Below, piece after piece: positions 53,301-64,000 of a stretch of DNA of 64,000 nucleotides. How positions within the stretch are numbered: position 1 is the stretch's first letter; every line of letters starts with the position of its first letter. The translations under genes were made by a program, and so were the position numbers. The notes beneath the pieces were generated by a model that ran no database searches, had not been told where the DNA came from, and saw only the letters and a program-made list of their open reading frames with translations. This DNA comes from Megalopta genalis (Eukaryota; Arthropoda; Insecta; Hymenoptera; Halictidae), in contig NW_027477582.1 of the NCBI RefSeq assembly GCF_051020955.1, positions 1 to 64,000 on the forward strand. Direction: 5' to 3'.

Positions 53301-53818
53301 TTTGAAGCTAAGCCTTCTACTTGGCATTGATTTGATGCTAAATCATGTGTTTCTCATGGATTTGAAGCTATCTCGTTTGTTTCGCCTGCATTTGAAGCTA
53401 TATCATTTATATCGCAAGTATTTGATGCTAAATCATTTGTGTCGCATGGATTTGAAGCTGAGCCTTCTACTTCGCATTGATTTGAAGCTAAATCATGTGT
53501 TACGCATGGATTTGGAGCTAACTCGTTTGTTTCGCATGCAGTTGAAGTTCAATCATGTATATCACAAGTATTTGAAGATAAACCAGTTGTTTCGCATGGA
53601 TTATAAGCTAAGCCTTCTACTTCGCATTGATTAGAAGCTAAATCATGTGTTTCGCATGGATTTAAGTCTAACTCGTTCGTTGCGCATGCAGTTAAAACTT
53701 AATAACATATATATCACAAGTATTTGAAGCTTAACCATTTGATTGGCATGGGTTTGAAGCTAAGCCTTCTACTTCGCATTCATTTGAAGCTAAATCATTT
53801 GTTTCGCATGGATTTGAA
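50395..53818 (+). repeat. 3.48-kb higher-order repeat, copy 1 (60 bp shorter)
   Basis: Landmarks at 50474, 51093, 51323, 52057 and 52385 recur exactly 3424 bp later. Those from about 53040 onward recur 3484 bp later. Diagnostic variants are TCGCACGCAGTTGTAG, AAAACTTAATAACATATA, GCCATGCCCTTCGAAATG, CTGCAGTTGAATGTACATC and GCGTTACGCATGG. Its left edge is where similarity with 53819 fades (GAAGATAAATCGTGAG to the left). It includes modules also found in the 4.59-kb HOR, such as the 179-bp hexamer and the GATTAGTCTTCATTTG segment, so the two HORs share ancestry. Confidence 0.88.
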
Positions 53819-56800
53819 GCTAACTCGTTCGTTTCGCACGCAGTTGTAGCTAAATAATGTATATCACAAGTATTTGTAGCTAAACCATTAGTTTTGCATG
53901 GATTTGAAGCTAATCCTTCTACTTCGCATTGATTTGAAGCTAAATCATTTGTTTCGCATGGAATTGAAGCTACCTAGTTTGTTCCTCCTGCTTTTGAAGC
54001 TATATCACTTATATCGCAAGTATTTGAAGCTAGATCATATGTGTCGAATGGATTTGAAGCTGAACCTACTACATCGCATTGATTTGAAGCTAAATCGTGA
54101 GTTTCGCATGGATTTGAAGCTAACTCGTTTGTTTCGCATGCAGTTGTAGCTGAATATTGTATATCACAAGTATTTGTAACTAAACCATTTGTTTCGCATG
54201 GATTAGAAGCTACGCCTTCTACTTCGCATTGATTTGAAGCTAAATCATTTGTTTCGCATGGAATTGAAGCTACCTCGTTTGTTCCTCCTGCATTTGAAGC
54301 TATATCACTTATATCGCATGGATTTGAAGCTGAACCTACTACATCGCATTGATTTGAAGCTAAATCTTGTGTATCGCATGTATTTGAAGCTATAGCTTCT
54401 ACATCGCATTGATTTGCAGGTAAATCATGTGTTTCGCATGGATTAGAAGCTAACTCGTTCGTTTCGCCTGCAGTTGAATGTACATCACTTATATCGCTAG
54501 CATTTGAAACTAAATCATGTGTATCGCGTGGATTTTGAAGCTAACTCGTTCGATTAGTCTTCATTTGAAGCTATATCACTTACACCACAAGTGTTTGAAG
54601 CTATATAATTTGTTTTGCATTGATTTGAAGCTAAACCTTCTTCATCGCATTGATTTGAAGCTAAATCATGTGTTTCGCATGGATTTGAGTCTAACTCGTT
54701 CGTTGCGCATGCAGTTAAAACTTAATAACATATATATCACAGGTATTTGAAGCTAAACCATTTGATTGGCATGGGTTTGAAGCTAAGCCTTCTACTTCGC
54801 ATTCATTTGAAGCTAAATCATTTGTTTCGCATGGATTTGAATCTAAGCCATGCCCTTCGAAATGATTTGAAGCTAAATCATGTGTTTCGTATGGATTTGA
54901 AGCTAAACCTTCTACATCGCATTGATTTGAAGCTTAATCATGTGTATCGCATGGATTTGAAGCTAAACCTTCTACATCACATTGATTTGCAGCTAAATCA
55001 TGTGTATCTCATGGATTTGAAGCTAACTCGTTCGTTTCGCATGCAGTTGTAGCTAAATAATGTATATCACAAGTATTTGCAGCTAAACCATTAGTTTTGC
55101 ATGGATTTGAAGCTAATCCTTCTACTTCGCATTGATTTGAAGCTACCTCGTTTGTTCCTCCTGCTTTTGAAGCTATATCACTTATATCGCAAGTATTTGA
55201 AACTAGATCATATGTGTCGAATGGATTTGAAGCTGAACCTACTACATCGCATTGATTTGAAGCTAAATCATGTGTATCGCATGGATTTGAATCTAAACCT
55301 TCTACATCGCATTGATTTGATGCTAAATCTTGTGTATCGCATGGATTTGAAGAAAACCATCTACATCGCATTGATTTGAAGCTTAATCATGTGTTTCGCA
55401 TGGATTTGATGCTAACTCGTTCGTTTCGCATGCAGTTGTAGCTAAATAATGTATATCACAAGTATTTGTAGCTAAACCATTTGTTTTGCATGGATTTGAA
55501 GCTAAGCATTCTACTTCGCATTCATTTGAAGCTAAATCATTTGTTTCGCATGGATTTGAAGCTACGCCTTCTACTTCGCATTGATTTGAAGCTAAATCAT
55601 TTGATTCGCATGGAAATGAAGCTACCTCGTTTGTTCCTCCTGCATTTGAAGCTATATCACTTATATCGCATGGATTTGAAGCTGAACCTACTACATCGCA
55701 TTGATTTGAAGCTAAATCTTGTGTATCGCATGGATTTGAAGCTAACTCGTTCGTTTCGCCTGCAGTTGAATCTACATCACTTATATCGCTAGCATTTGAA
55801 ACTAAATCATGTGTATCGCGTGGATTTTGAAGCTAACTCGTTTGATTAGTCTTCATTTGAAGCTATATCACTTACATCACAAGTGTTTGAAGCTATATCA
55901 TTTGTTTTGCATGGATTTGAAGCTAAACCTTCTTCATCGCATTGATTTGAAGCTAAATCATGTGTTTCGCATGGATTTGAGTCTAACTCGTTCGTTGCGC
56001 ATGCAGTTAAATCTAAATAACATATATCACAAGTATTTGAAGCTAAACCATTTGATTCGCATGGGTTTGAAGCTAAGCCTTCTACTTCGCATTCATTTGA
56101 AGCTAAATCATTTGTTTCGCATGGAATTGAAGCTACCTCGTTTGTTCCTCCTGCATTTGAAGCTATATCACTTATATCGCATGGATTTGAAGCTGAACCT
56201 ACTACATCGCATTGATTTGAAGCTAAATCTTGTGTATCGCATGGATTTGAAGAAAACCATCTACATCGCATTGATTTGAAGCTTAATCATGTGTTTCGCA
56301 TAGATTTGAAGCTAAGCCTTCTACTTCGCATTCATTTGAAGCTAAATCATTTGTTTCGCATGGATTTGAGTCTAAGCCTTGTCCTTCGAATTTATTTGAA
56401 GCTAAATCATGTGTTTCGCATGGATTTGAAGCTCTAGCTTCTACATCGCATTGATTTGAAGCTTAATCATGTGTATCGCATGGATTTGAAGCTAAGCCTT
56501 CTACTTCGCATTGATTTGAAGCTGAATCATGCGTTACGCATGGATTTGGAGCTAACTCGTTTGTTTCGCATGCAGTTGAAGTTCAATCATGTATATCACA
56601 CGTATTTGAAGATAAACCAGTTGTTTCGCATGGATTATAAGCTAAGCCTTCTACTTCGCATTGATTTCAAGCTGTATCATGTGTTTCACATGGATTTGTA
56701 GCTAACTCGTTTGTTTCGCCTGCATTTTCAGCTATATCATTTATATCGCAAGTATTTGAAGCTAAACCATCTGTTTCGCATGGATTTGAAGCTAAGCCTT

Positions 56801-57302
56801 CTACTTGGCATTGATTTGATGCTAAGTCATGTGTTTCTCATGGATTTGAAGCTATCTCGTTTGTTTCGCCTGCATTTGAAGCTATATCATTTATATCGCA
56901 AGTATTTGATGCTAAATCATTTGTGTCGCATGGATTTGAAGCTGAGCCTTCTACTTCGCATTGATTTGAAGCTAAATCATGTGTTACGCATGGATTTGGA
57001 GCTAACTCGTTTGTTTCGCATGCAGTTGAAGTTCAATCATGTATATCACAAGTATTTGAAGATAAACCAGTTGTTTCGCATGGATTATAAGCTAAGCCTT
57101 CTACTTCGCATTGATTAGAAGCTAAATCATGTGTTTCGCATGGATTTGAGTCTAACTCGTTCGTTGCGCATGCAGTTAAAACTTAATAACATATATATCA
57201 CAAGTATTTGAAGCTAAACCATTTGATTGGCATGGGTTTGAAGCTAAGCCTTCTACTTCGCATTCATTTGAAGCTAAATCATTTGTTTCGCATGGATTTG
57301 AA
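53819..57302 (+). repeat. 3.48-kb higher-order repeat, copy 2
   Basis: A full copy of 3484 bp, about 116 monomers. Landmarks at 53898, 54517, 54747, 55481, 55809 and 56711 all recur 3484 bp later. A nested 450-bp repeat of the GTTACGCATGGATTTGGAGC segment occurs in each copy (53041 and 53491 in copy 1, with counterparts here). The remainder of 1 on division by 3 means frames are not kept between copies. Confidence 0.9.
56463..56522 (+). repeat. 60-bp dimer present in HOR copies 2 and 3, absent from copy 1
   Basis: Copies 2 and 3 have two extra monomers here (with TTAATCATGTGTATCGC, then GCCTTCTACTTCGC). In copy 1 the sequence passes directly from GCATTGATTTGAAGC to TGAATCATGCG at about 53038. 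This indel of exactly one dimer explains the periods of 3424 and 3484 bp. Gain by slippage or loss from copy 1 cannot be told apart from this window. Confidence 0.85.
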
Positions 57303-60300
57303 GCTAACTCGTTCGTTTCGCACGCAGTTGTAGCTAAATAATGTATATCACAAGTATTTGTAGCTAAACCATTAGTTTTGCATGGATTTGAAGCTAATCC
57401 TTCTACTTCGCATTGATTTGAAGCTAAATCATTTGTTTCGCATGGAATTGAAGCTACCTAGTTTGTTCCTCCTGCTTTTGAAGCTATATCACTTATATCG
57501 CAAGTATTTGAAGCTAGATCATATGTGTCGAATGGATTTGAAGCTGAACCTACTACATCGCATTGATTTGAAGCTAAATCGTGAGTTTCGCATGGATTTG
57601 AAGCTAACTCGTTTGTTTCGCATGCAGTTGTAGCTGAATATTGTATATCACAAGTATTTGTAACTAAACCATTTGTTTCGCATGGATTAGAAGCTACGCC
57701 TTCTACTTCGCATTGATTTGAAGCTAAATCATTTGTTTCGCATAGAATTGAAGCTACCTCGTTTGTTCCTCCTGCATTTGAAGCTATATCACTTATATCG
57801 CATGGATTTGAAGCTGAACCTACTACATCGCATTGATTTGAAGCTAAATCTTGTGTATCGCATGTATTTGAAGCTATAGCTTCTACATCGCATTGATTTG
57901 CAGGTAAATCGTGTGTTTCGCATGGATTTGAAGCTAACTCGTTCGTTTCGCCTGCAGTTGAATGTACATCACTTATATCGCTAGCATTTGAAACTAAATC
58001 ATGTGTATCGCGTGGATTTTGAAGCTAACTCGTTCGATTAGTCTTCATTTGAAGCTATATCACTTACACCACAAGTGTTTGAAGCTATATAATTTGTTTT
58101 GCATTGATTTGAAGCTAAACCTTCTTCATCGCATTGATTTGAAGCTAAATCATGTGTTTCGCATGGATTTGAGTCTAACTCGTTCGTTGCGCATGCAGTT
58201 AAAACTTAATAACATATATATCACAAGTATTTGAAGCTAAACCATTTGATTGGCATGGGTTTGAAGCTAAGCCTTCTACTTCGCATTCATTTGAAGCTAA
58301 ATCATTTGTTTCGCATGGATTTGAATCTAAGCCATGCCCTTCGAAATGATTTGAAGCGAAATCATGTGTTTCGTATGGATTTGAAGCTAAACCTTCTACA
58401 TCGCATTGATTTGAAGCTTAATCATGTGTATCGCATGGATTTGAAGCTAAACCTTCTACATCACATTGATTTGCAGCTAAATCATGTGTATCTCATGGAT
58501 TTGAAGCTAACTCGTTCGTTTCGCATGCAGTTGTAGCTAAATAATGTATATCACAAGTATTTGCAGCTAAACCATTAGTTTTGCATGGATTTGAAGCTAA
58601 TCCTTCTACTTCGCATTGATTTGAAGCTACCTCGTTTGTTCCTCCTGCTTTTGAAGCTATATCACTTATATCGCAAGTATTTGAAACTAGATCATATGTG
58701 TCGAATGGATTTGAAGCTGAACCTACTACATCGCATTGATTTGAAGCTAAATCATGTGTATCGCATGGATTTGAAGCTAAACCTTCTACATCGCATTGAT
58801 TTGATGCTAAATCTTGTGTATCGCATGGATTTGAAGAAAACCATCTACATCGCATTGATTTGAAGCTTAATCATGTGTTTCGCATGGATTTGATGCTAAC
58901 TCGTTCGTTTCGCATGCAGTTGTAGCTAAATAATGTATATCACAAGTATTTGTAGCTAAACCATTTGTTTTGCATGGATTTGAAGCTAAGCATTCTACTT
59001 CGCATTCATTTGAAGCTAAATCATTTGTTTCGCATGGATTTGAAGCTACGCCTTCTACTTCGCATTGATTTGAAGCTAAATCATTTGATTCGCATGGAAA
59101 TGAAGCTACCTCGTTTGTTCCTCCTGCATTTGAAGCTATATCACTTATATCGCATGGATTTGAAGCTGAACCTACTACATCGCATTGATTTGAAGCTAAA
59201 TCTTGTGTATCGCATGGATTTGAAGCTAACTCGTTCGTTTCGCCTGCAGTTGAATCTACATCACTTATATCGCTAGCATTTGAAACTAAATCATGTGTAT
59301 CGCGTGGATTTTGAAGCTAACTCGTTTGATTAGTCTTCATTTGAAGCTATATCACTTACATCACAAGTGTTTGAAGCTATATCATTTGTTTTGCATGGAT
59401 TTGAAGCTAAACCTTCTTCATCGCATTGATTTGAAGCTAAATCATGTGTTTCGCATGGATTTGAGTCTAACTCGTTCGTTGCGCATGCAGTTAAATCTAA
59501 ATAACATATATCACAAGTATTTGAAGCTAAACCATTTGATTCGCATGGGTTTGAAGCTAAGCCTTCTACTTCGCATTCATTTGAAGCTAAATCATTTGTT
59601 TCGCATGGAATTGAAGCTACCTCGTTTGTTCCTCCTGCATTTGAAGCTATATCACTTATATCGCATGGATTTGAAGCTGAACCTACCACATCGCATTGAT
59701 TTGAAGCTAAATCTTGTGTATCGCATGGATTTGAAGAAAACCATCTACATCGCATTGATTTGAAGCTTAATCATGTGTTTCGCATAGATTTGAAGCTAAG
59801 CCTTCTACTTCGCATTCATTTGAAGCTAAATCATTTGTTTCGCATGGATTTGAGTCTAAGCCTTGTCCTTCGAATTTATTTGAAGCTAAATCATGTGTTT
59901 CGCATGGATTTGAAGCTATAGCTTCTACATCGCATTGATTTGAAGCTTAATCATGTGTATCGCATGGATTTGAAGCTAAGCCTTCTACTTCCCATTGATT
60001 TGAAGCTGAATCATGCGTTACGCATGGATTTGGAGCTAACTCGTTTGTTTCGCATGCAGTTGAAGTTCAATCATGTATATCACACGTATTTGAAGATAAA
60101 CCAGTTGTTTCGCATGGATTATAAGCTAAGCCTTCTACTTCGCATTGATTTCAAGCTGTATCATGTGTTTCACATGGATTTGTAGCTAACTCGTTTGTTT
60201 CGCCTGCATTTTCAGCTATATCATTTATATCGCAAGTATTTGAAGCTAAACCATCTGTTTCGCATGGATTTGAAGCTAAGCCTTCTACTTGGCATTGATT

Positions 60301-60620
60301 TGATGCTAAGTCATGTGTTTCTCATGGATTTGAAGCTATCTCGTTTGTTTCGCCTGCATTTGAAGCTATATCATTTATATCGCAAGTATTTGATGCTAAA
60401 TCATTTGTGTCGCATGGATTTGAAGCTGAGCCTTCTACTTCGCATTGATTTGAAGCTAAATCATGTGTTACGCATGGATTTGGAGCTAACTCGTTTGTTT
60501 CGCATGCAGTTGAAGTTCAATCATGTATATCACAAGTATTTGAAGATAAACCAGTTGTTTCGCATGGATTATAAGCTAAGCCTTCTACTTCGCATTGATT
60601 AGAAGCTAAATCATGTGTTT
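57303..60620 (+). repeat. 3.48-kb higher-order repeat, copy 3 (truncated at block C)
   Basis: It matches copy 2 at an offset of 3484 up to the junction with block C, lacking only about the last 165 bp. Single differences I noticed include GAAGCGAAATC at 58354 against GAAGCTAAATC, GCATAGAATTG at 57742 against GCATGGAATTG, and TTCCCATTG near 59991 against TTCGCATTG. Near-identity of copies implies recent amplification or strong conversion. Confidence 0.9.
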
Positions 60621-60626
60621 CGCATG
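60614..60626 (+). other. Junction of block B to block C
   Basis: The left side is block B (GAAGCTAAATCATG, diagnostic A at 60613). From 60627 the sequence is block A type (ATATTGAAGTTAAATCG). The changeover lies in GTGTTTCGCATG, which both families share, and the 30-bp register is unbroken. In HOR copies 1 and 2 the equivalent point (about 53658 and 57142) continues with block B units, so copy 3 is cut by this junction. No mobile-element signature is present. Confidence 0.85.
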
Positions 60627-63600
60627 ATATTGAAGTTAAATCGTTTGTTTCGTCTGAATTTGCAGCTAATTCGTGTATTTCGCACAAATCTGAAGCTAAA
60701 TTGTTCATATCGCATGAATTTGAAGCCAAATCGTATGGTTAAAATCGCTATTCCGCACGAATTTGAAGCGACATCGTGTGTTTCACATGATATTAGGGCT
60801 AAATCGTATGTTTCGCGTGACTTTGAAGCTAGCTCGTGTATTTCGCATGAATCTGAAGCTAAATTGTTCATTTCGCATAAATTTGAAGCAAAGTCGATTA
60901 TTTAAAATCGTTATTTCGCACGAATTTGAAGCGAAATCGTGTGTTTCGGATGATATTGAAGCAAAATCGTATGTTTCGCGTGAATTTGAAGCTAATTAGT
61001 GTATTTCGGATGAATCCGAAACTAAATTGTACTTTTCGCAAGAATTTGAAGCTAAATCGTTGTTTAAATCGCTATTTCGCACGAATTTGAATCGAGATCG
61101 TGTATATCGCAGGATATTGAAGTTAAATCGTTTGTTTCGTCTGAATTTGCAGCTAATTCGTGTATTTCACATGAATCTGAAGTTAAATTGTTCATATCGC
61201 ATGAATTTGAAGCTAAATCGTTTGTTTAAAATCGCTATTTCACACAAATTTGAATCGAGATCGTGTATATCGCATGATATTGAAGTAAAATCGTTTGTTT
61301 CGTCTGAATTTGCAGCTAATTCGTGTATTTCACATGAATCTGAAGTTAAATTGTTCATATCGCATGATTTTGAAGTTAAATCGTTTGTTTCGCGTGGATT
61401 TAAATCTAGATCGTGTAATTCGAATTAATTTGAAGCTAAACTGTTCATTTGGCATGAATTTGAAGCTAAATCGTTGGTTTAAAATCGCTATTTTGCACGA
61501 ATTTCAATCGAAATCGTGTGTTTCGCATGATATTGAAGCTAAATCGTATGTTTCGCGTTGAGTTAAAGCTAATTCGTGTATTTCGCATGAATCTGAAGCT
61601 AAATTGTTCATTTCGCATGAATTTGAAGCTAAATCGTTTGTTTAAAATTGCTATTGCGAAAGAATTTAAAAACGAAATCGTGTTTATCGAATGATATTGA
61701 AGTTAAATCGTTTGTTTCATCTGAATTTGCAGCTAATTCGTGTATTTCACATGAATCTGAAGCTAAATTGTTCATTTCGCATAAATTTGAAGCAAAATCG
61801 ATTATTTAAAATCGTTATTTCGCACGAATTTGAAGCGAAATCGTGTGTTTCGGATGATATTGAAGCAAAATCGTATGTTTCGCGTGAATTTGAAGCTAAT
61901 TAGTGTATTTCGCATGAATCCGAAACTAAATTGTCCTTTTCGCAAGAATTTGAAGCTAAATCGTTTGTTTAAAATCGCTATTTCGCAAGAATTTAAAACG
62001 AAATCGTGTTTATCGCATGATATTGAAGTTAAATCGTTTGTTTCGTCTGAATTTGCAGCTAATTCGTGTATTTCACATGAATCTGAAGTTAAATTGTTCA
62101 TATCGCATGAATTTGAAGCTGAATCGTTTGTTTCGCGTGGATTTAAATCTAGATCGTGTAATTCGAATTAATTTGAAGCTAAATTGTTCATTTGGCATGA
62201 ATTTGAAGCTAAATCGTTTGTTTAAAATCGCTATTTCGCACGAATTTGAAGCGAAATCGTGTATATCGCATGATATTGAAGTTAAAACGTTTGTTTCGTG
62301 TGAATTTGAAGCTAGTTAGTGTATTTCGCATGAATCCGAAACTAAATTGTACTTTTCGCAAGAATTTGAAGCTAAATCGTTTGTTTAAAATCGCTATTTC
62401 GCACGAATTTGAATCGAGATCGTGTATATCGCAGGATATTGAAGTTAAATCGTTTGTTTCCTCTGAACTTGCAGCTAATTCGTGTACTTCACATGAATCT
62501 GAAGTTAAATTGTTCATCTCGCATGGATTTGAATCTAAATCGTATGATTAAAATCGCTATTCGCACGAATTTGAAGCGACGTCGTGTGTTTCGCATGATA
62601 TTGGTGCTAAATCGTATGTTTCGCGTGAATTTGAAGCTAATTCGTGTATTTTGCATGAATCTGAAGCTAAATTGTTCATTTCGCATGAATTTGAAGCTAA
62701 ATCGTTTGTTTAAAATCGCTATTTCGCAAGAATTTAAAACGAAATCGTGTTTATCGAATGATATTGAAGTTAAATCGTTTGTTTCGTCTGAATTTGCAGC
62801 TAATTCGGGTATTTCACATGAATCTGAAGCTAAATTGTTCATTTTGCATAAATTTGAAGCAAAATCGATTATTTAAAATCGTTATTTCGCACGAATTTGA
62901 AGCGAAATCGTGTTTTTCGGATGATATTGAAGCTAAATCGTATGCTTCGCGTGAATTTGAAGCTAGTTAGTGTATTTCGCATGAATCCGAAACTAAATTG
63001 TACTTTTCGCACGAATTTGAAGCTAAATCGTTTGTTTAAAATCGCTATTTCGCACGAATTTGAATCGAGATCGTGTATATCGCAGGATATTGAAGTTAAA
63101 TCGTTTGTTTCGTCTGAATTTGCAGCTAATTCGTGTATTTCACATGAATCTGAAGTTAAATTGTTCATATCGCATGAATTTGAAGCTAAATCGTTTGTTT
63201 AAAATCGCTATTTCGCAGAATTTAAAACGAAATCGTGTTTATCGCATGATATTGAAGTTAAATCGTTTGTTTCGTCTGAATTTGCAGCTAATTCGTGTTT
63301 TTCACATGAATCTGAAGTTAAATTGTTCATATCGCGTGAATTTGAAGCTAAATCGTTTGTTTAAAATCGCTATTTCACACAAATTTGAATCGAGATCGTG
63401 TATATCGCAGGATATTGAAGTTAAATCGTTTGTTTCCTCTGAATTTGCAGCTAATTCGTGTACTTCACATGAATCTGAAGTTAAATTGTTCATCTCGCAT
63501 GGATTTGAATCTAAATCGTATGATTAAAATCGCTATTTCGCACGAATTTGAAGCGACGTCGTGTGTTTCGCATGATATTGGTGCTAAATCGTATGTTTCG

Positions 63601-64000
63601 CGTGAATTTGAAGCTAATTCGTGTATTTTGCATGAATCTGAAGCTAAATTGTTCATTTCGCATGAATTTGAAGCTAAATCGTTTGTTTAAAATCGCTATT
63701 TCGCAAGAATTTAAAACGAAATCGTGTTTATCGAATGATATTGAAGTTAAATCGTTTGTTTCGTCTGAATTTGCAGCTAATTCGGGTATTTCACATGAAT
63801 CTGAAGCTAAATTGTTCATTTTGCATAAATTTGAAGCAAAATCGATTATTTAAAATCGTTATTTCGCACGAATTTGAAGCGAAATCGTGTGTTTCGGATG
63901 ATATTGAAGCTAAATCGTATGCTTCGCGTGAATTTGAAGCTAGTTAGTGTATTTCGCATGAATCCGAAACTAAATTGTACTTTTCGCACGAATTTGAAGC
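60621..64000 (+). repeat. Block C: return to the block A satellite family
   Basis: From about 60627 the units are again block A type: ATCGT middles, the 13-bp insertion (TTTAAAATCG) at about 163-bp intervals, and the 90-bp optional module with AATTCGAATT (61417-61426). Local variants distinguish it from block A, such as GGATGATATTGAAG, GCAGGATATTGAAG and a 43-mer variant with TATGATTAAAATCG. The array continues past the right edge. The block is best read as the far side of a block A-type array interrupted by block B, or as an independently evolving flank. No gene is supported. Confidence 0.93.
62409..64000 (+). repeat. 977-bp higher-order repeat in block C (1.6 copies in window)
   Basis: Copy 1 is about 62409-63384. 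Copy 2 starts at about 63385 and runs to the window edge. The offset is 976 before and 977 after a one-base difference (GCTATTCGCACG near 62561 against GCTATTTCGCACG). Shared variants are TTTCCTCTGAA, GTGTACTTCACATG, TATGATTAAAATCG, GAAGCGACGTCG, GATATTGGTGC and TTCGGGTATTTC. The length is one base short of six 163-bp pentamers. It probably continues beyond the window. Confidence 0.87.

Larger units (their letters stand above)
30251..60620 (+). repeat. Block B: 30-bp satellite in 60-bp dimers with kilobase HORs
   Basis: This block uses the same 30-bp framework as block A but a different subfamily. Units start TTTGAAGCTAA and lack the 13-bp insertion, and the 163-bp periodicity is gone. Units whose middle is CCTTCTAC end CATTGA and tend to alternate with units whose middle is ATCATGTGT or ATCATTTGT and end CATGGA, giving a 60-bp dimer. 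Distinctive variants include GTTGTAGCTAAATAATG followed by TATATCACAAGTA, and a unit ending GTTCCTCCTGCA. Single-base slips change the frame at several places, for example an extra T near 32237. Two long HOR families (4.59 kb and 3.48 kb) occupy much of the block. All units I examined point the same way. No gene is supported. Confidence 0.95.

Noticed and set aside
30246..60626. Block B as a mobile element inserted into block A
   Set aside because: No terminal repeats, target-site duplication or encoded enzyme. Both ends lie within sequence shared by the two families and keep the 30-bp register.
1..64000. CRISPR or other repeat-spacer guide array, suggested by the regular 30-bp repeats
   Set aside because: Repeats abut each other with no unique spacers; the variable middles are few and reused, they recur in identical long blocks, and there are no associated protein genes.
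1..64000. Telomeric repeats, rRNA, tRNA or centromere-protein box (CENP-B type) within the array
   Set aside because: No short telomere-like repeats, no tRNA or rRNA signatures, and no match to the CENP-B box (TTCG followed by a G-rich half) beyond the chance string TTCG.

Overview
All 64 kb are tandem-repeat (satellite) DNA. I see no gene, RNA gene, transposon or CRISPR array. The basic unit is about 30 bp, repeated head to tail in one orientation throughout. It has two conserved boxes, TTTGAAGCTAA and TTCGCATGGA, around a variable middle of roughly 9 bp. A typical unit is about 35-37% GC. A gene-free array this long, with nested higher-order repeats (HORs), suggests a heterochromatic satellite on a eukaryotic chromosome. 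I do not recognise the repeat family and cannot name the organism.

There are three blocks. Block A (1 to about 30250) is built from 163-bp pentamers: one 43-bp subunit (a 30-mer with 13 extra bases) plus four 30-mers. Many units are instead 253-bp octamers carrying 90 extra bases that include the palindrome AATTCGAATT. Block A is a mosaic of shuffled duplications whose local periods (about 653 and 977 bp) are close to multiples of 163. Block B (about 30251 to 60620) is built from plain 30-mers that tend to alternate between units ending CATTGA and units ending CATGGA (a 60-bp dimer). Two homogeneous HOR families lie inside it: a 4.59-kb repeat (2.3 copies, 32045-42800) and a 3.48-kb repeat (about 3 copies, 50395-60620). 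They flank a more divergent, less ordered stretch (about 44200-50394). Block C (about 60621-64000) returns to the block A family. Both block boundaries fall inside a shared core (TTTCGCATG or GTGTTTCGCATG) and keep the 30-bp register.

Many open frames of 60-295 codons exist on both strands. They follow from a unit length divisible by three and a consensus that lacks stops in several frames. The higher-order periods (163, 253, 3484, 4589 and 4591 bp) are not multiples of three, so no frame persists from copy to copy. I therefore annotate no CDS. The points of interest are the structure and evolution of the array: a nested hierarchy, A/T tracts spaced about 10 bp apart, recent homogenisation beside an older zone, and family-specific loss of one CpG.
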